A DNA stretch of 64,000 nt from Stella humosa (GTDB lineage Bacteria; Pseudomonadota; Alphaproteobacteria; ATCC43930; Allostellaceae): NCBI RefSeq assembly GCF_006738645.1, contig NZ_AP019700.1:1-64000 (forward strand), written 5' to 3'. Position numbers and translations under genes: made by a program. Below are positions 8,408 to 19,072 of this stretch, piece by piece (position 1 is the stretch's first letter; each line of letters starts with the position of its first letter). The notes under the pieces were generated by a model that saw only the letters and a list, made by a program, of their open reading frames with translations, was not told the DNA's origin and did no database searches.

Positions 8408-9778
8408 CTACTCCGCCGCCGCGAGGCTGCCGCGCGTATGGCCGTGGATCTCTGCCACCCGCTCCTGGGTGTAGAGGTCGGTCCAGTTGGTCCAGGCGAA
8501 GTCCGTCACCTTGCGCGGATCGTAGCCGCGGGCCGGAATCCGCATCTCGCGCCCGTCGATATAGACGTTGAGGATGCGCTTCTTGTCGAGCAGCACCGAC
8601 ACGTTCTGCAGGGGCGAGCCGTCGACGACGATGAAGTCGGCTGCCATGCCGGGCGCCAGCAGGCCGGTGCGGTCGCCCTCGGCCATGAAGCCCGCCGTCA
8701 CCTGGGTGGCGGCATGCAGCGCCTCGGCCGGGGTGAAGCCCAGATGCTGCACGAAGATCTCCAGCTCGCGGGCATGCCATTCGCCATAGGGGGTGACGGC
8801 GAAGCCCGAATCGGTGCCGGTCATCATCGGCACGCCCGCCTGCTTGGCCCGGCGCAGGTTCTCGCACGCGACCTCGAACTCGCGCTGGGTGTCGTTGATC
8901 CGCCCTTTCAGGTGGGCCGGCTCGTGTGGCTGGGTGAAGTCGACGATGTTGCGCGGGAAGGTCAGGGTCGGGCCGATGGCGCTGCCGGACTTCACCAGCG
9001 CGTCCAGGCACTCGTCGTCGAGATAGTAGGCGTGGAAGATCAGGTCGACGCCGGCCCGCGCCGAATAGAGCGTCGCCTCGCGGCCGCGGGCATGCACCAC
9101 CACCTTCTTGCCCAGGCGCTGGGCCTCCTGGACCATGACCGTGGTCTCGTCCTGGGTGAAGGCCGCCACCAGCTCGCCATTGGCCCGGCGGTGGAAGCCG
9201 TCCATGGCCAGCTTGATGCAGTCGACGCCGTTCTTCACCTGGACGCGGATTTCCTCGACCGCCTCGTCCTTGCTGGCGACCAGCCGGCCGATGGAGGTCT
9301 CGGGCGCGCCGATCCAGCTCGGATACCAGTCGGTCAGGCCCTGGCGGGTGGTCAGGTAGCGGCCGGCCGCCGTCACCCGCGGGCCGTCGAACAGGCCGGC
9401 GCGGATGGCGTTGCGCACCGACAGGCTGATCTGCCCGGCATCGCCCGGCGCGCAGATCGAGGTATAGCCGGCGGCAATGCATTTCTGGGCGAAGAACAGC
9501 CCGCGCAGGGCGCGGAACTCCAGCGGCGCGTAGAGGTCGATGTCCTCCTCGGTCTTGGCGTTGCCATAGGCCAGGTGGGTGTGGACGTCGTGCAGCCCCG
9601 GCATGACGAAGCGGTCGGAATAGTCCAGCACCGTGTCGCCGCGCGCGGGCGGCGGGGCACCGGCGGTCGGGCCGACATGCAGGATGCGGCCGTCATCGCC
9701 GACGATGAACGTCTGGTCGGTAGCGGCCGAATCGGCAGCCCCGGTGAACAGGGTGCCGCACCGCACATGCTTGCTCAT
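8408..9778 (-). CDS. Metal-dependent amidohydrolase (imidazolonepropionase/prolidase-like)
   Basis: A 456-residue amidohydrolase-superfamily enzyme. Visible metal-site residues are the HxH pair in HDVHTHL (His66, His68), a candidate carboxylated lysine in CIKLAMDG (Lys189), His229 in VVHARG, His249 in IFHAYY, and Asp323 in MTGTDSG. The terminal domain LLAPGMAADFIVVDGSPL is typical. Such proteins hydrolyse cyclic amides, dipeptides or similar C-N bonds; the substrate is not deducible. The ATG at 9778 is preceded by GGAGG at eight bases; a GTG five codons upstream overlaps that site and is less likely. It is divergent from a GntR-type regulator, its probable controller. Confidence 0.88.
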   Translation of the reverse strand: MSKHVRCGTLFTGAADSAATDQTFIVGDDGRILHVGPTAGAPPPARGDTVLDYSDRFVMPGLHDVHTHLAYGNAKTEEDIDLYAPLEFRALRGLFFAQKCIAAGYTSICAPGDAGQISLSVRNAIRAGLFDGPRVTAAGRYLTTRQGLTDWYPSWIGAPETSIGRLVASKDEAVEEIRVQVKNGVDCIKLAMDGFHRRANGELVAAFTQDETTVMVQEAQRLGKKVVVHARGREATLYSARAGVDLIFHAYYLDDECLDALVKSGSAIGPTLTFPRNIVDFTQPHEPAHLKGRINDTQREFEVACENLRRAKQAGVPMMTGTDSGFAVTPYGEWHARELEIFVQHLGFTPAEALHAATQVTAGFMAEGDRTGLLAPGMAADFIVVDGSPLQNVSVLLDKKRILNVYIDGREMRIPARGYDPRKVTDFAWTNWTDLYTQERVAEIHGHTRGSLAAAE

Positions 9779-9809
9779 TCCACGCGCCTCCACGATCCGC
9801 TGCCGGTGT

Positions 9810-9847
9810 CAGTCTATTCGGGGCCAGTCTGTCTTCGGGACCAGTCT
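9810..9847. repeat. Three direct CAGTCT repeats in the divergent promoter region
   Basis: CAGTCT occurs at 9810-9815, 9825-9830 and 9842-9847, spaced 15 and 17 bp, with partly repeated flanks (ATTCGGGG and CTTCGGGA). It lies just upstream of the amidohydrolase start and may be a regulator-binding or promoter element. Confidence 0.5.
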
Positions 9848-9922
9848 AGGATCAGTTCGTCCTCGCCGCCACCGGCCGGCACCGGGACGACGCCGGCGGA
9901 TGCCGGTGGCCAATGGGATGCC

Positions 9923-9934
9923 AATGGTATACCA
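9923..9934. promoter_or_regulatory. Putative GntR (FCD) operator, palindrome TGGTATACCA
   Basis: TGGTATACCA at 9925-9934 is a perfect 10-bp palindrome inside AATGGTATACCA. It is the core bound by FCD-type GntR regulators such as UxuR/ExuR. A direct repeat of CCAATGG at 9910-9916 and 9921-9927 (11-bp spacing, one helical turn) adjoins it. It lies between the divergent amidohydrolase and GntR genes, so it could regulate both. The same 11-mer AATGGTATACC recurs, inverted, at 35731-35741. Confidence 0.65.
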
Positions 9935-10036
9935 GATCGCGCCCGATGTTGCACCGGGTCCTGGGGCCATGTCAGATTCGATATGGGCTCATGCCGAATC
10001 GGCAAGTCTTCTGGCGGTGCTCGAAGATCTCGTGTG

Positions 10037-10825
10037 ATGATGCAACTTGCTCGCAGCCAGGCTGCGGGCGCCGACCAGGATGGACCCGTGGCGCCGGTAT
10101 CGACCGCAAGACGCATCATCGCCCCCATCGAGACCCCGGCCGCGACCACCGCCGACAGCGGCGAGGACGGGTTGGGCAAGAGCCTGGGCGACCGGGCCTA
10201 CGACCAGCTTCTCGACCGCATGCTGGAGGGGGTCTTCGCCGCCGGCACCCTGCTGCAGGAACGCGCGCTGGCCGAAATGCTGGGCATCTCCCGCACGCCG
10301 GTGCGCGAGGCCCTGGCCAAGCTGGAGTCGGAGGGCTTCGTCACTCGCCATGCCGGCCGCCTGCTGGTGGTCCGCGAGGTGCCGCTGCAGGAACTGATGG
10401 AGATCCTGCATGTCCGCGCCATCCTGGAGACCGAGGCCGCGGGCATCGCGGCCGGGCGCGTGGGCGCGGACGAACTGCGTGCGCTGCGCCGCCTGTTCGA
10501 GGCCCAGCTCCAGGGGCCGCTGCCCGATGGCGGCGATTTCTGGGCGGCCGACGACCGCCTGCACGGCGTCATCGTCGATGCGGCCGGCAACGCGGTCCTG
10601 GCGGTGACCGTGCGCACGCTGCGCCGCCGCACGCGGATGTTCAACCTGAAGCGCCTGCCGGAGCGGCTGGTGCCGGGCTGCCACGAGCACCTGGCGATCG
10701 TCGATGCGCTTGAGCGGGGCGACGGCGAGGCGGCCCGGACCGCCATGGCGACCCATCTCGACAACACCCGCCGCAGCATACTGGCCAAGCTGGAGCCGCT
10801 GTCCGGGGTTCGCCCCGGCGCCTGA
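10037..10825 (+). CDS. GntR-family transcriptional regulator, FCD (FadR) subgroup
   Basis: 262 residues: an unstructured N-terminal stretch of about 48 residues, a winged helix-turn-helix (LLQERALAEMLGISRTPVREALAKLESEGFV read in pieces, about residues 72-102), and an all-helical FCD effector domain. The FCD metal/ligand residues are visible: DDRLH (Asp172/173, His176), CHEH (His216/His218) and MATHLDNTRR (His240). It likely represses the divergent amidohydrolase and itself through the palindrome at 9925-9934. ATG at 10037 or 10040 is chosen; the ribosome site is weak and a later start just before the helix-turn-helix cannot be excluded. Confidence 0.9.
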   Translation: MMQLARSQAAGADQDGPVAPVSTARRIIAPIETPAATTADSGEDGLGKSLGDRAYDQLLDRMLEGVFAAGTLLQERALAEMLGISRTPVREALAKLESEGFVTRHAGRLLVVREVPLQELMEILHVRAILETEAAGIAAGRVGADELRALRRLFEAQLQGPLPDGGDFWAADDRLHGVIVDAAGNAVLAVTVRTLRRRTRMFNLKRLPERLVPGCHEHLAIVDALERGDGEAARTAMATHLDNTRRSILAKLEPLSGVRPGA

Positions 10826-12207
<1,382 letters not shown>

Positions 12208-12291
12208 GCAACACCGGGCCCCGGACCGCTGTCGGCTGGGGGGCCGGCGGCGGGCGACCGGCGTCCCGCGAGGAGGGGGGAAGCTCCAAGC

Positions 12292-13179
12292 ATGCGTTCG
12301 CAGTCGCCGTTGCGTCTGACCATGCCGATCCGCGCATGGATGCAGCGCTTCGCGCTCCTGCTGCTGATTCTGGCCGCCTTCGGCCTGATTGTGCTGGGCA
12401 AGGCCGACACCGTGGTGGTCGAGCGCCTGCGCATCCAACTCGCCGACACCGTGGCCCCCCTGCTCGACCTCATCTCGCGCCCCGCCGCCAGCTTCGGCCG
12501 GATGAGCGAGGAGGTGCGCGAGATCACCGCGCTGAAGGCCGAGAACGAGCGCCTGCGCGAGGCCAACGGCCGCCTGCTGCAATGGCAGGAGGTGGCGCGC
12601 CGGCTGGAGGCCGAGAACCTGCAACTGCGCGTGCTGATGAACGTCACGCCCGAACCCAGCCTCAGCTACGTCTCGGCCCGCATCATCGCCGATTCGGGCG
12701 GCGCCTTCGTGCGCAGCGTCCTGGTGAATGCCGGCGGGCGCAGCGGGGCGGCCCGGGGCCAGGCTGCCGTCGCCGACCGCGGGCTGGTCGGCCGGGTGGT
12801 CGAGGTGGGCGACCGCTCGTCGCGCATCCTGCTGCTGACCGACCTCAATTCGCGCATCCCGGTGCTGCTGGAAGGCTCGCGCGAGCGTGCGGTGCTGGCG
12901 GGCGACAACGGCCCCCGGCCACGGCTCCTCTACATGCCGGCCAAGCGCGAGGCCGCACCGGGCGGCGACCGGGTCATCACGTCGGGCCATGGCGGGGTGT
13001 TCCCGCCGGGCATCCCGGTGGGTGAGACGGTGGCGGGCGAGGACGGCGTCGTCCGCGTCATCCCCTATGCCGATTTCGACCGCCTGGAGTTCCTGCGCCT
13101 GGTCGACACGGGCCTGGCCCACACCCTGACCGAGCCGATTCCGGGGCCGCAGCGCGCCCGCGGCCGCCCGCGCCCATGA
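12292..13179 (+). CDS. mreC: Rod shape-determining protein MreC
   Basis: A 295-residue single-pass inner-membrane protein (TM at about residues 17-37) with a periplasmic coiled coil (EEVREITALKAENERLREANG) and the beta-barrel MreC domain (RIIADSGGAFVRSVLVNAG, RGQAAVADRGLVGRVVEVG). MreC activates PBP2 in the elongasome. It starts 84 bases after mreB and overlaps mreD by 4 bases (ATGA), indicating translational coupling. Confidence 0.95.
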   Translation: MRSQSPLRLTMPIRAWMQRFALLLLILAAFGLIVLGKADTVVVERLRIQLADTVAPLLDLISRPAASFGRMSEEVREITALKAENERLREANGRLLQWQEVARRLEAENLQLRVLMNVTPEPSLSYVSARIIADSGGAFVRSVLVNAGGRSGAARGQAAVADRGLVGRVVEVGDRSSRILLLTDLNSRIPVLLEGSRERAVLAGDNGPRPRLLYMPAKREAAPGGDRVITSGHGGVFPPGIPVGETVAGEDGVVRVIPYADFDRLEFLRLVDTGLAHTLTEPIPGPQRARGRPRP

Positions 13180-13691
13180 CGGTGGGGTTCCTCCACCGCA
13201 TGGACGGCTGGGCGCGCGACCTGTTGCCGACGTTGACCACCATCTTTCTGCTGACCCTGTCGACGGTCCGCGTGCCGGTCGCGGGCTTCCGCACGGTGGC
13301 GCCGGCGGTCGTGCTGATCGCGGTCTACCACTGGGCCGTGCACCGGCCGCTGCTGCTGCCGCCATCGGTCATCTTCGCGGTGGGCTTCGTCCAGGACCTG
13401 CTGTCGGGCAGCCCGGTCGGCACCGGCTCGCTGACCTTGCTGGCGGTCTACCTGGCGGTGCTGTCGCAGCGCCGCTTCCTGGCCGGCAAGCCCTTTCCCA
13501 TGGTCTGGGGCGGCTTCGCGATCGTGGCGGCCGGCACTTTCCTGGCGGTCTGGGCGGCGGTCAGCGCGCTGTCCGGCATCCTGCTCGACCCGAGCGAGAC
13601 GGTCTTCCGGTTCCTGGCGACCGTCGCCTGCTACCCGCTCTTCGCCGGCCTGCTGCTGGCGGTGCAGCGCGCCTTCATGACGCGGCAGTAG
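13176..13691 (+). CDS. mreD: Rod shape-determining protein MreD
   Basis: A 171-residue multi-pass membrane protein with the MreD pattern: polar N-terminus, hydrophobic segments, and a conserved FVQDLLSGSPVGTGSL region around residue 70. It completes the MreBCD complex. It overlaps mreC by 4 bases and ends 8 bases before the PBP2 gene. Confidence 0.9.
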   Translation: MTVGFLHRMDGWARDLLPTLTTIFLLTLSTVRVPVAGFRTVAPAVVLIAVYHWAVHRPLLLPPSVIFAVGFVQDLLSGSPVGTGSLTLLAVYLAVLSQRRFLAGKPFPMVWGGFAIVAAGTFLAVWAAVSALSGILLDPSETVFRFLATVACYPLFAGLLLAVQRAFMTRQ

Positions 13692-13699
13692 GGCGGCCG

Positions 13700-15583
13700 A
13701 TGCGCCAGCAGCGCACCCAGGCCCGCACCTTCACCCGCCGCGCCCTGCTGCTGGGCGGCGGCCAGGCCGTGCTGTTCGCGGCGCTCGGCGCGCGCCTCTA
13801 CTACCTCCAGGTGGTCGAGGCCGGCCGCTACACCATGCTGGCCGACGAGAACCGCATCAACCTGCGCCTGCTGCCGCCGCCGCGCGGCCGGGTGGTCGAC
13901 CGCTATGGCGAGCCGCTGGCGGTCAATGGCGAGAACTATCGCCTCGTCCTCATCCCCGAACAGGTGGGCGACCTGGAGAAGGCGCTCGACATCATCGACC
14001 GCATCGCGCCTCTGGGCGAGGTCGACCGCCGCCGGGTGCTGCGCGAGGCGCGGCGCAAGCGCGGCTTCGTGCCGATCCTGGTGCGCGGCAACCTGACCTG
14101 GGACGAGGTCGCCCGGATCGAGGTGAACGCCAACGACCTGCCGGGCGTCGCCATCGACCTCGGCCTGACCCGGCAATATCCCCAGGGTGCCGTCATGGGG
14201 CACGTCGTGGGCTATGTCTCGGCCGTGGCCGAGCATGAGCTGACCGGCGACCCGGTGCTGGAGCTGCCCGACTTCCGCATCGGCAAGAACGGTGTCGAGC
14301 GCCACCGCGAGATGGCGCTGCGCGGCACCGCCGGGGCGAGCGAGGTCGAGGTGAACGCCTATGGCCGCATCATCCGCGAGCTGGGCCGCCAGGAAGGGCG
14401 CCCGGGCGAGGAGGTGGTGCTGACGGTCGACCTCGGCCTGCAGCGCTATGTCGACCAGCGCCTGGCGCAGGAGGAGAGTGCGGCTGCCGTCGTCATGGAC
14501 GTTCATACCGGCGAGGTGGTGGCCCTGGTGTCGAGCCCGGGCTTCGACCCGAACCTGTTCGCCAACGGCATCAGCACCCAGCAGTGGAACGACCTGCGGC
14601 AGAACCCGCGCGGGCCGCTGGCCAACAAGGCGGTGGCGGGCCAGTACGCGCCCGGCTCCACCTTCAAGATGGTGGTGGCGGTGGCCGGGCTGGAGACGCG
14701 GGCCATCACCACCGACCAGCGCATCCACTGCCCCGGCCATTTCGAATTGGGCGAGCAGCGCTTCCATTGCTGGAAGCGTTCGGGCCATGGGCCCATGAAC
14801 ATGCACGAGGCCATGAAGCAGTCGTGCGACGTCTATTTCTACGAGCTGGCGCGGCGTGTCGGCATCGACCGGCTGGCACCCATGTGCCGCCGCTTCGGCC
14901 TGGGCGAATCGAGCGAGATCGGCTTGCCGGGCGAGCGGTCGGGCCTGATCCCCAGCCGCGAGTGGAAGCAGGCCGCGCGCAAGGCGTCCTGGGTCCATGG
15001 CGACACCATCCTGACCGGGATCGGCCAGGGTTTTGTGCTGACGACACCCTTGCAGTTGGCGGTGATGACCGCGCGCCTGGTCAATGGCGGCCGGGCGGTG
15101 ATGCCGCGGCTGACGCGGGCGGCCGTGATGCGCGAGAACCAGCCGGCGGTGCGCCGCGACCTGTTTCCGTCGCTCGGCATCTCGGCCCATGCCCTGGCGG
15201 CGGTGCGCGACGGCATGTCTGCCGTCGTCAACGAGCAGGGCGGCACGGCCTATGCCATCCGCGTGCGCGATCCCGACATGGCGATCGGCGGCAAGACGGG
15301 CACGGCCCAGGTGCGCCGCATCACCATGGCCGAGCGCGAGCGCGGCGTGCGCCGCAACGACGAGCTGGCCTGGCGCGAGCGCGACCACGCCCTCTTCGTC
15401 GGCTATGGCCCGGTCGAGGCGCCGCGCTATGCCGTGTCGGTGGTGGTGGAGCATGGCGGCGGCGGCTCCAGCATCGCCGGCCCGATCGCCCGCGACATCC
15501 TGGTGGAGACGATGCGCCGGGACCCCGCGCGCATGGTGCCGCCCTCTCGCATCATGGCCGGCCGCCCGGACGGGCGATCGTGA
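13700..15583 (+). CDS. mrdA: Penicillin-binding protein 2, peptidoglycan DD-transpeptidase
   Basis: 627 residues. N-terminal TM anchor (about residues 14-36), pedestal domain starting with PPPRGRVVDRYGEPLA, then the transpeptidase with active-site STFK (Ser320-Lys323), SCD (Ser375-Asp377) and KTGTAQ (about residue 534). It crosslinks lateral-wall peptidoglycan as partner of RodA, whose gene follows after 10 bases. Length and motif spacing are normal. Confidence 0.96.
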   Translation: MRQQRTQARTFTRRALLLGGGQAVLFAALGARLYYLQVVEAGRYTMLADENRINLRLLPPPRGRVVDRYGEPLAVNGENYRLVLIPEQVGDLEKALDIIDRIAPLGEVDRRRVLREARRKRGFVPILVRGNLTWDEVARIEVNANDLPGVAIDLGLTRQYPQGAVMGHVVGYVSAVAEHELTGDPVLELPDFRIGKNGVERHREMALRGTAGASEVEVNAYGRIIRELGRQEGRPGEEVVLTVDLGLQRYVDQRLAQEESAAAVVMDVHTGEVVALVSSPGFDPNLFANGISTQQWNDLRQNPRGPLANKAVAGQYAPGSTFKMVVAVAGLETRAITTDQRIHCPGHFELGEQRFHCWKRSGHGPMNMHEAMKQSCDVYFYELARRVGIDRLAPMCRRFGLGESSEIGLPGERSGLIPSREWKQAARKASWVHGDTILTGIGQGFVLTTPLQLAVMTARLVNGGRAVMPRLTRAAVMRENQPAVRRDLFPSLGISAHALAAVRDGMSAVVNEQGGTAYAIRVRDPDMAIGGKTGTAQVRRITMAERERGVRRNDELAWRERDHALFVGYGPVEAPRYAVSVVVEHGGGGSSIAGPIARDILVETMRRDPARMVPPSRIMAGRPDGRS

Positions 15584-15593
15584 GGACCCTCCC

Positions 15594-16748
15594 ATGAGCA
15601 TGCTGGACCGCCAGCCGCGGGCGACCGCCCCCCTGCTGCTCGACCGCATCTGGCAGATCAACTGGCTGCTCGTCCTGCTGCTGTCGGCCATCGCCGGCGT
15701 CGGCTTCGCGATGCTCTATTCGGCGGCCGGCGGCAGCTTCCAGCCCTGGGCCGAGAAGCAGATGCTGCGCTTCGCCTTCGGCCTCACCGGGATGATCCTG
15801 GTGGCCCTGGTCGACCTGCGGATCTGGCTGCGGCTGGCCTACGTCATCTACGGGTTGGCGCTCGTCCTGCTGATCGGGGTGGAGATCCGCGGCGAGATCG
15901 GCATGGGCGCGCAGCGCTGGATCGATTTCGGCTTCATCCAGCTCCAGCCGTCCGAGATCATGAAGATCGCGCTGGTGCTGGCGCTCGCCCGCTACTTCCA
16001 CGGTCTCGACATGGACGAGATCGGGCGGCCGCTGATGCTGCTGGTGCCGATCGCGCTCGTGTTCGCGCCGGCCGTCCTGGTGCTGAAGCAGCCCGACCTC
16101 GGCACCGCGATCATGCTGATCGCCGGGGGCGGGGCGATGTTCTTCATCGCCGGCGTCCGCCTCTGGAAGTTCGCGGCTGTCCTGGCCTTTGCCGCGGCCA
16201 CCCTGCCGATCGCCTGGGAGCTGCTGCGCGACTACCAGAAGAAGCGGGTCTACACCTTCCTCAATCCCGAGGCGGACCCGCTCGGCGCCGGCTACCACAT
16301 CATCCAGTCGAAGATCGCGCTGGGATCGGGCGGCCTCTTCGGCAAGGGCTACCTGCAGGGCAGCCAGACCCACCTCAACTTCCTGCCCGAGAAGCAGACC
16401 GACTTCATCTTCACCATGCTGGCCGAGGAATGGGGCCTGGTCGGCGGCCTGGCGCTGCTCGGCCTCTATGCCCTGGTCATCCTCTACGGCTTCCTCATCG
16501 CGCTGCGCAGCCGCAACCAGTTCGGCCGCCTGCTGGCGCTGGGCGTCACCTCGACGCTCTTCCTTTACGCCTTCATCAATTCCGGCATGGTGATGGGCCT
16601 GATGCCCGTCGTCGGCGTGCCGCTGGCGCTGGTCTCCTTCGGCGGCACGGCCATGCTGACCGTGCTGTTCGGCATGGGCCTCGTCATGGGCGTCTACGTC
16701 CATCGCGACCTGGAACTGAACCGCCAGGGCGAAGTCGGCACCGACTGA
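15594..16748 (+). CDS. rodA: Peptidoglycan glycosyltransferase RodA (SEDS family)
   Basis: 384 residues with about ten membrane segments. SEDS signatures are visible: QRWIDFGFIQLQPSEIMKIAL, VLKQPDLGTAIMLI, the loop QSKIALGSGGLFGKGYLQGSQTHLNFLPEKQTDFIF (read in pieces) and GVPLALVSFGGTAMLTVL. RodA polymerises glycan strands together with PBP2. The ATG at 15594 is used; the frame is open upstream only as a shadow of the PBP2 gene. Last gene of the elongasome block. Confidence 0.96.
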   Translation: MSMLDRQPRATAPLLLDRIWQINWLLVLLLSAIAGVGFAMLYSAAGGSFQPWAEKQMLRFAFGLTGMILVALVDLRIWLRLAYVIYGLALVLLIGVEIRGEIGMGAQRWIDFGFIQLQPSEIMKIALVLALARYFHGLDMDEIGRPLMLLVPIALVFAPAVLVLKQPDLGTAIMLIAGGGAMFFIAGVRLWKFAAVLAFAAATLPIAWELLRDYQKKRVYTFLNPEADPLGAGYHIIQSKIALGSGGLFGKGYLQGSQTHLNFLPEKQTDFIFTMLAEEWGLVGGLALLGLYALVILYGFLIALRSRNQFGRLLALGVTSTLFLYAFINSGMVMGLMPVVGVPLALVSFGGTAMLTVLFGMGLVMGVYVHRDLELNRQGEVGTD

Positions 16749-16812
16749 CGCCGCCCAAGGGAGATAATAGCGTGACAAGCCCCGGTGCCTTTGGTATACG
16801 GCGCCCCCCGGC

Positions 16813-16888
<76 letters not shown>

Positions 16889-17002
16889 TTCCTTTCCGCC
16901 GGGCTCTCCCCTTTCAGTGATCCTGCCGGTGCGGTGGACGCGGGCCGCCGCCGCCGCCATTCTGGCGTCCGGACATCAATCCTGGACAGGCTGGAGCCGC
17001 CG

Positions 17003-18550
17003 ATGAATCTCGTGCGAATGGTGGGGCTGGGCTGCGGCCTGGCAATGCTGGCCGGCGCCGCGGCTGCCCAGGCACCGCTGCGCGTGGCCTTGAACGCCGA
17101 CATCCGCGGCAGCGACCCCGGGGTCAACCGCGACGGCAACACCGACGGCGTGATGATGCACGTGCTGGAGGGGCTGGTCGGGCTGACCGAGACGGGCGAC
17201 GTGGCGCCGCTGCTGGCGGCCAGGGTCGACGTGTCGCCCGACGGCCGAGCCTACACCTTCACACTGCGCGACGGGCTGGTCTTCCACAACGGCCAGCCGG
17301 TCACGGCCGACGACGTCGCCTGGAGCTGGAAGCGCTACCTCGACCCCGCCACCAAGTGGCGCTGCCAGTCCGAGCTGGGTGGCAAGGGGCTGACGCGCAT
17401 CGAGGCGATCGAGACGCCGGACGCCAAGACGGTCGTCTTTCGCATCGACAAGCCGACCGCGCTCTTCCTGTCGGTGATGACCCGGCTCGATTGCGGCGGC
17501 GGCGGCATCCTCCACCGCGATTCCGTGGCGGCCGACGGCAAGTGGAAAGGCCCGATCGCCACCGGCCCCTTCAAGTTCGGCGAGTGGAAGCGCGGCGAGT
17601 ATGTCGAGCTGGAGCGGTTCGCCGGCTACCAGTCCCTGCCGGGGCCGCGCGATGGCTATGTCGGCGGCAAGGCCGTGTCGGTCGAGCGGGTCCGCTTCAT
17701 GGTCATCCCCGACCCCTCGGCCACCAAGGCGGCCTTGCTCTCCGGGTCGATCGACGTGATGCCCGATGTCGCCGTCGACGACCTGCCCGAGTTGAAGCGC
17801 CGCGCCGACATCACCATCGACACCGCCCCCACCATGTCGATCAGCGCCATCCTGATGCAGACCAAGGACCCGGTGCTGCAGGACGTGCGCGTGCGGCGCG
17901 CCATCGCGCACGCCATCGACACGGCCGAGATCACCGCCGGCATCACCCAGGGCACCGCCCGGCCCAACGCCTCCATGGTACCCGTCCCCAGCTCCTACTA
18001 CAGCCCGGCCCAGGCGCAGCGCACGCCGCACGACCCGGCCCTGGCGAAGAAGCTGCTGGCCGAGGCCGGCTATCGCGGCCAGCCGATCAAGATGCTGGCC
18101 AACAAGCGCTACGGGCCGATGTTCGATGCGGCCGTCCTGGCCCAGGCGATGATGCAGCAGGTGGGCATCGTGGCCGAGATCGAGGTGCTGGAATGGGCGA
18201 CCCAGCTCGACCGCTTCCTCAAGGGCGATTACCAGATGATGTCGTTCTCGATGTCGGCGCGGCTGGATGCGGCCCTCAGCTACGAGGTGGTGACCGGGCC
18301 GAAGGCGACGCAGCCGCGCAAGGTGTGGGACACGCCCGAATCGACGAAGCTGCTGGAGGAGGCGATGGTGGTGGCCGACCGCGGCCGGCGCCAGGCGATC
18401 TTCGACCAGATGCATGGCCTGTTCCTGGCCGATGCGCCGATGCTGGTGCTCTACAACGGCGTCGACATCGCCGCCACCAGCCGCCGCGTCCGCGGCTACA
18501 AGGGCTGGGCCGCCGGGCAGCCGCGCTTGTGGGGCATCGAGATGCGCTGA
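17003..18550 (+). CDS. ABC transporter substrate-binding protein, family 5 (peptide/nickel type)
   Basis: 515 residues with a signal peptide (GLGCGLAMLAGAAAAQA) and the SBP_bac_5 fold. Recognisable features are LRVALNADIRGSDPG, LARVDVSPDGRAYTFTLRDGLVFHNGQPVTADDVAWSWKRY (in pieces), VRRAIAHAID and the C-terminal region ending in RVRGYKGW. It binds peptides or other solutes in the periplasm. No permease or ATPase genes are adjacent, so it is an orphan that must use components encoded elsewhere. ATG at 17003 with GGAG nine bases upstream. Confidence 0.9.
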   Translation: MNLVRMVGLGCGLAMLAGAAAAQAPLRVALNADIRGSDPGVNRDGNTDGVMMHVLEGLVGLTETGDVAPLLAARVDVSPDGRAYTFTLRDGLVFHNGQPVTADDVAWSWKRYLDPATKWRCQSELGGKGLTRIEAIETPDAKTVVFRIDKPTALFLSVMTRLDCGGGGILHRDSVAADGKWKGPIATGPFKFGEWKRGEYVELERFAGYQSLPGPRDGYVGGKAVSVERVRFMVIPDPSATKAALLSGSIDVMPDVAVDDLPELKRRADITIDTAPTMSISAILMQTKDPVLQDVRVRRAIAHAIDTAEITAGITQGTARPNASMVPVPSSYYSPAQAQRTPHDPALAKKLLAEAGYRGQPIKMLANKRYGPMFDAAVLAQAMMQQVGIVAEIEVLEWATQLDRFLKGDYQMMSFSMSARLDAALSYEVVTGPKATQPRKVWDTPESTKLLEEAMVVADRGRRQAIFDQMHGLFLADAPMLVLYNGVDIAATSRRVRGYKGWAAGQPRLWGIEMR

Positions 18551-18673
18551 CCGCCGGCCCTGCCCTGGAACCAAATCCGATCGCTGGCATTGATGCTGTG
18601 ACACCGCGGGTGGCGGCGCCGGACGATCCGGCCCCATCGGCGGCAGATATCCAGCCGTGAAAGGGCAACGATC

Positions 18674-18889
18674 ATGGGCAGCACGTCCGACAAGATCAAA
18701 GGCTTGGCCAACGAGGCCGTCGGCAATGTGAAGCAGGGCGTCGGCAAGGTCGTCGGCTCCGAGAAGATGCAGGCCGAAGGCAAGGCGCAGGAGCTGAAGG
18801 GCGAAGGCCAGCAGGCGATCGGCAAGGCCAAGGACGCCATCAAGGATGGTGTCGACAAGGCCGCCGGCGCCGTCCACCGCAAGATCTGA
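18674..18889 (+). CDS. CsbD-family stress-response protein
   Basis: 71 residues, Lys/Gly/Ala-rich and hydrophilic, with the repeated CsbD pattern DKIKGLANEAVGNVKQGVGKV then AEGKAQELKGEGQQAIGKAKDAIKDG. CsbD proteins accumulate under general stress in many bacteria; their biochemical role is not known. Isolated gene, followed by two tandem hairpins. Confidence 0.9.
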   Translation: MGSTSDKIKGLANEAVGNVKQGVGKVVGSEKMQAEGKAQELKGEGQQAIGKAKDAIKDGVDKAAGAVHRKI

Positions 18890-18895
18890 TCGACG

Positions 18896-18915
18896 CCGGT
18901 CCCGCTTGGGACCGG
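18896..18915 (+). terminator. Hairpin after csbD gene
   Basis: CCGGTCCC (18896-18903), loop GCTT, GGGACCGG (18908-18915): perfect 8-bp stem seven bases after the stop codon. No clear T-run follows. Confidence 0.55.
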
Positions 18916-18926
18916 AAGTCTGGCGC

Positions 18927-18952
18927 GGCCCCGTCCGGTAACGGATGGGGCC
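18927..18952. terminator. Second hairpin after csbD gene
   Basis: GGCCCCGTCCG (18927-18937) pairs with CGGATGGGGCC (18942-18952), 11 bp with one G-T wobble and loop GTAA. It may act with the preceding hairpin as a tandem terminator. Confidence 0.5.
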
Positions 18953-19072
18953 GTAGCCATGTCCGGCCGGCCGTTCATCCGGCTGGAATCTCTAGCCAAG
19001 CGCGCGCTTCCCGTGTTTCCCTGATTGCCATCGCGGCCGTTGAAACGGCTGCCGGACGGGAGGGGAGCGGGG

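Noticed and set aside
16793-16803. Third GGTATAC site upstream of tRNA-Lys
   Set aside because: Only TTGGTATACGG; the palindrome is incomplete and the position next to a tRNA gene gives no regulatory logic.
16889-17002. Genomic island attachment site at tRNA-Lys
   Set aside because: No integrase gene or direct repeat of the tRNA 3' end was seen in the window.
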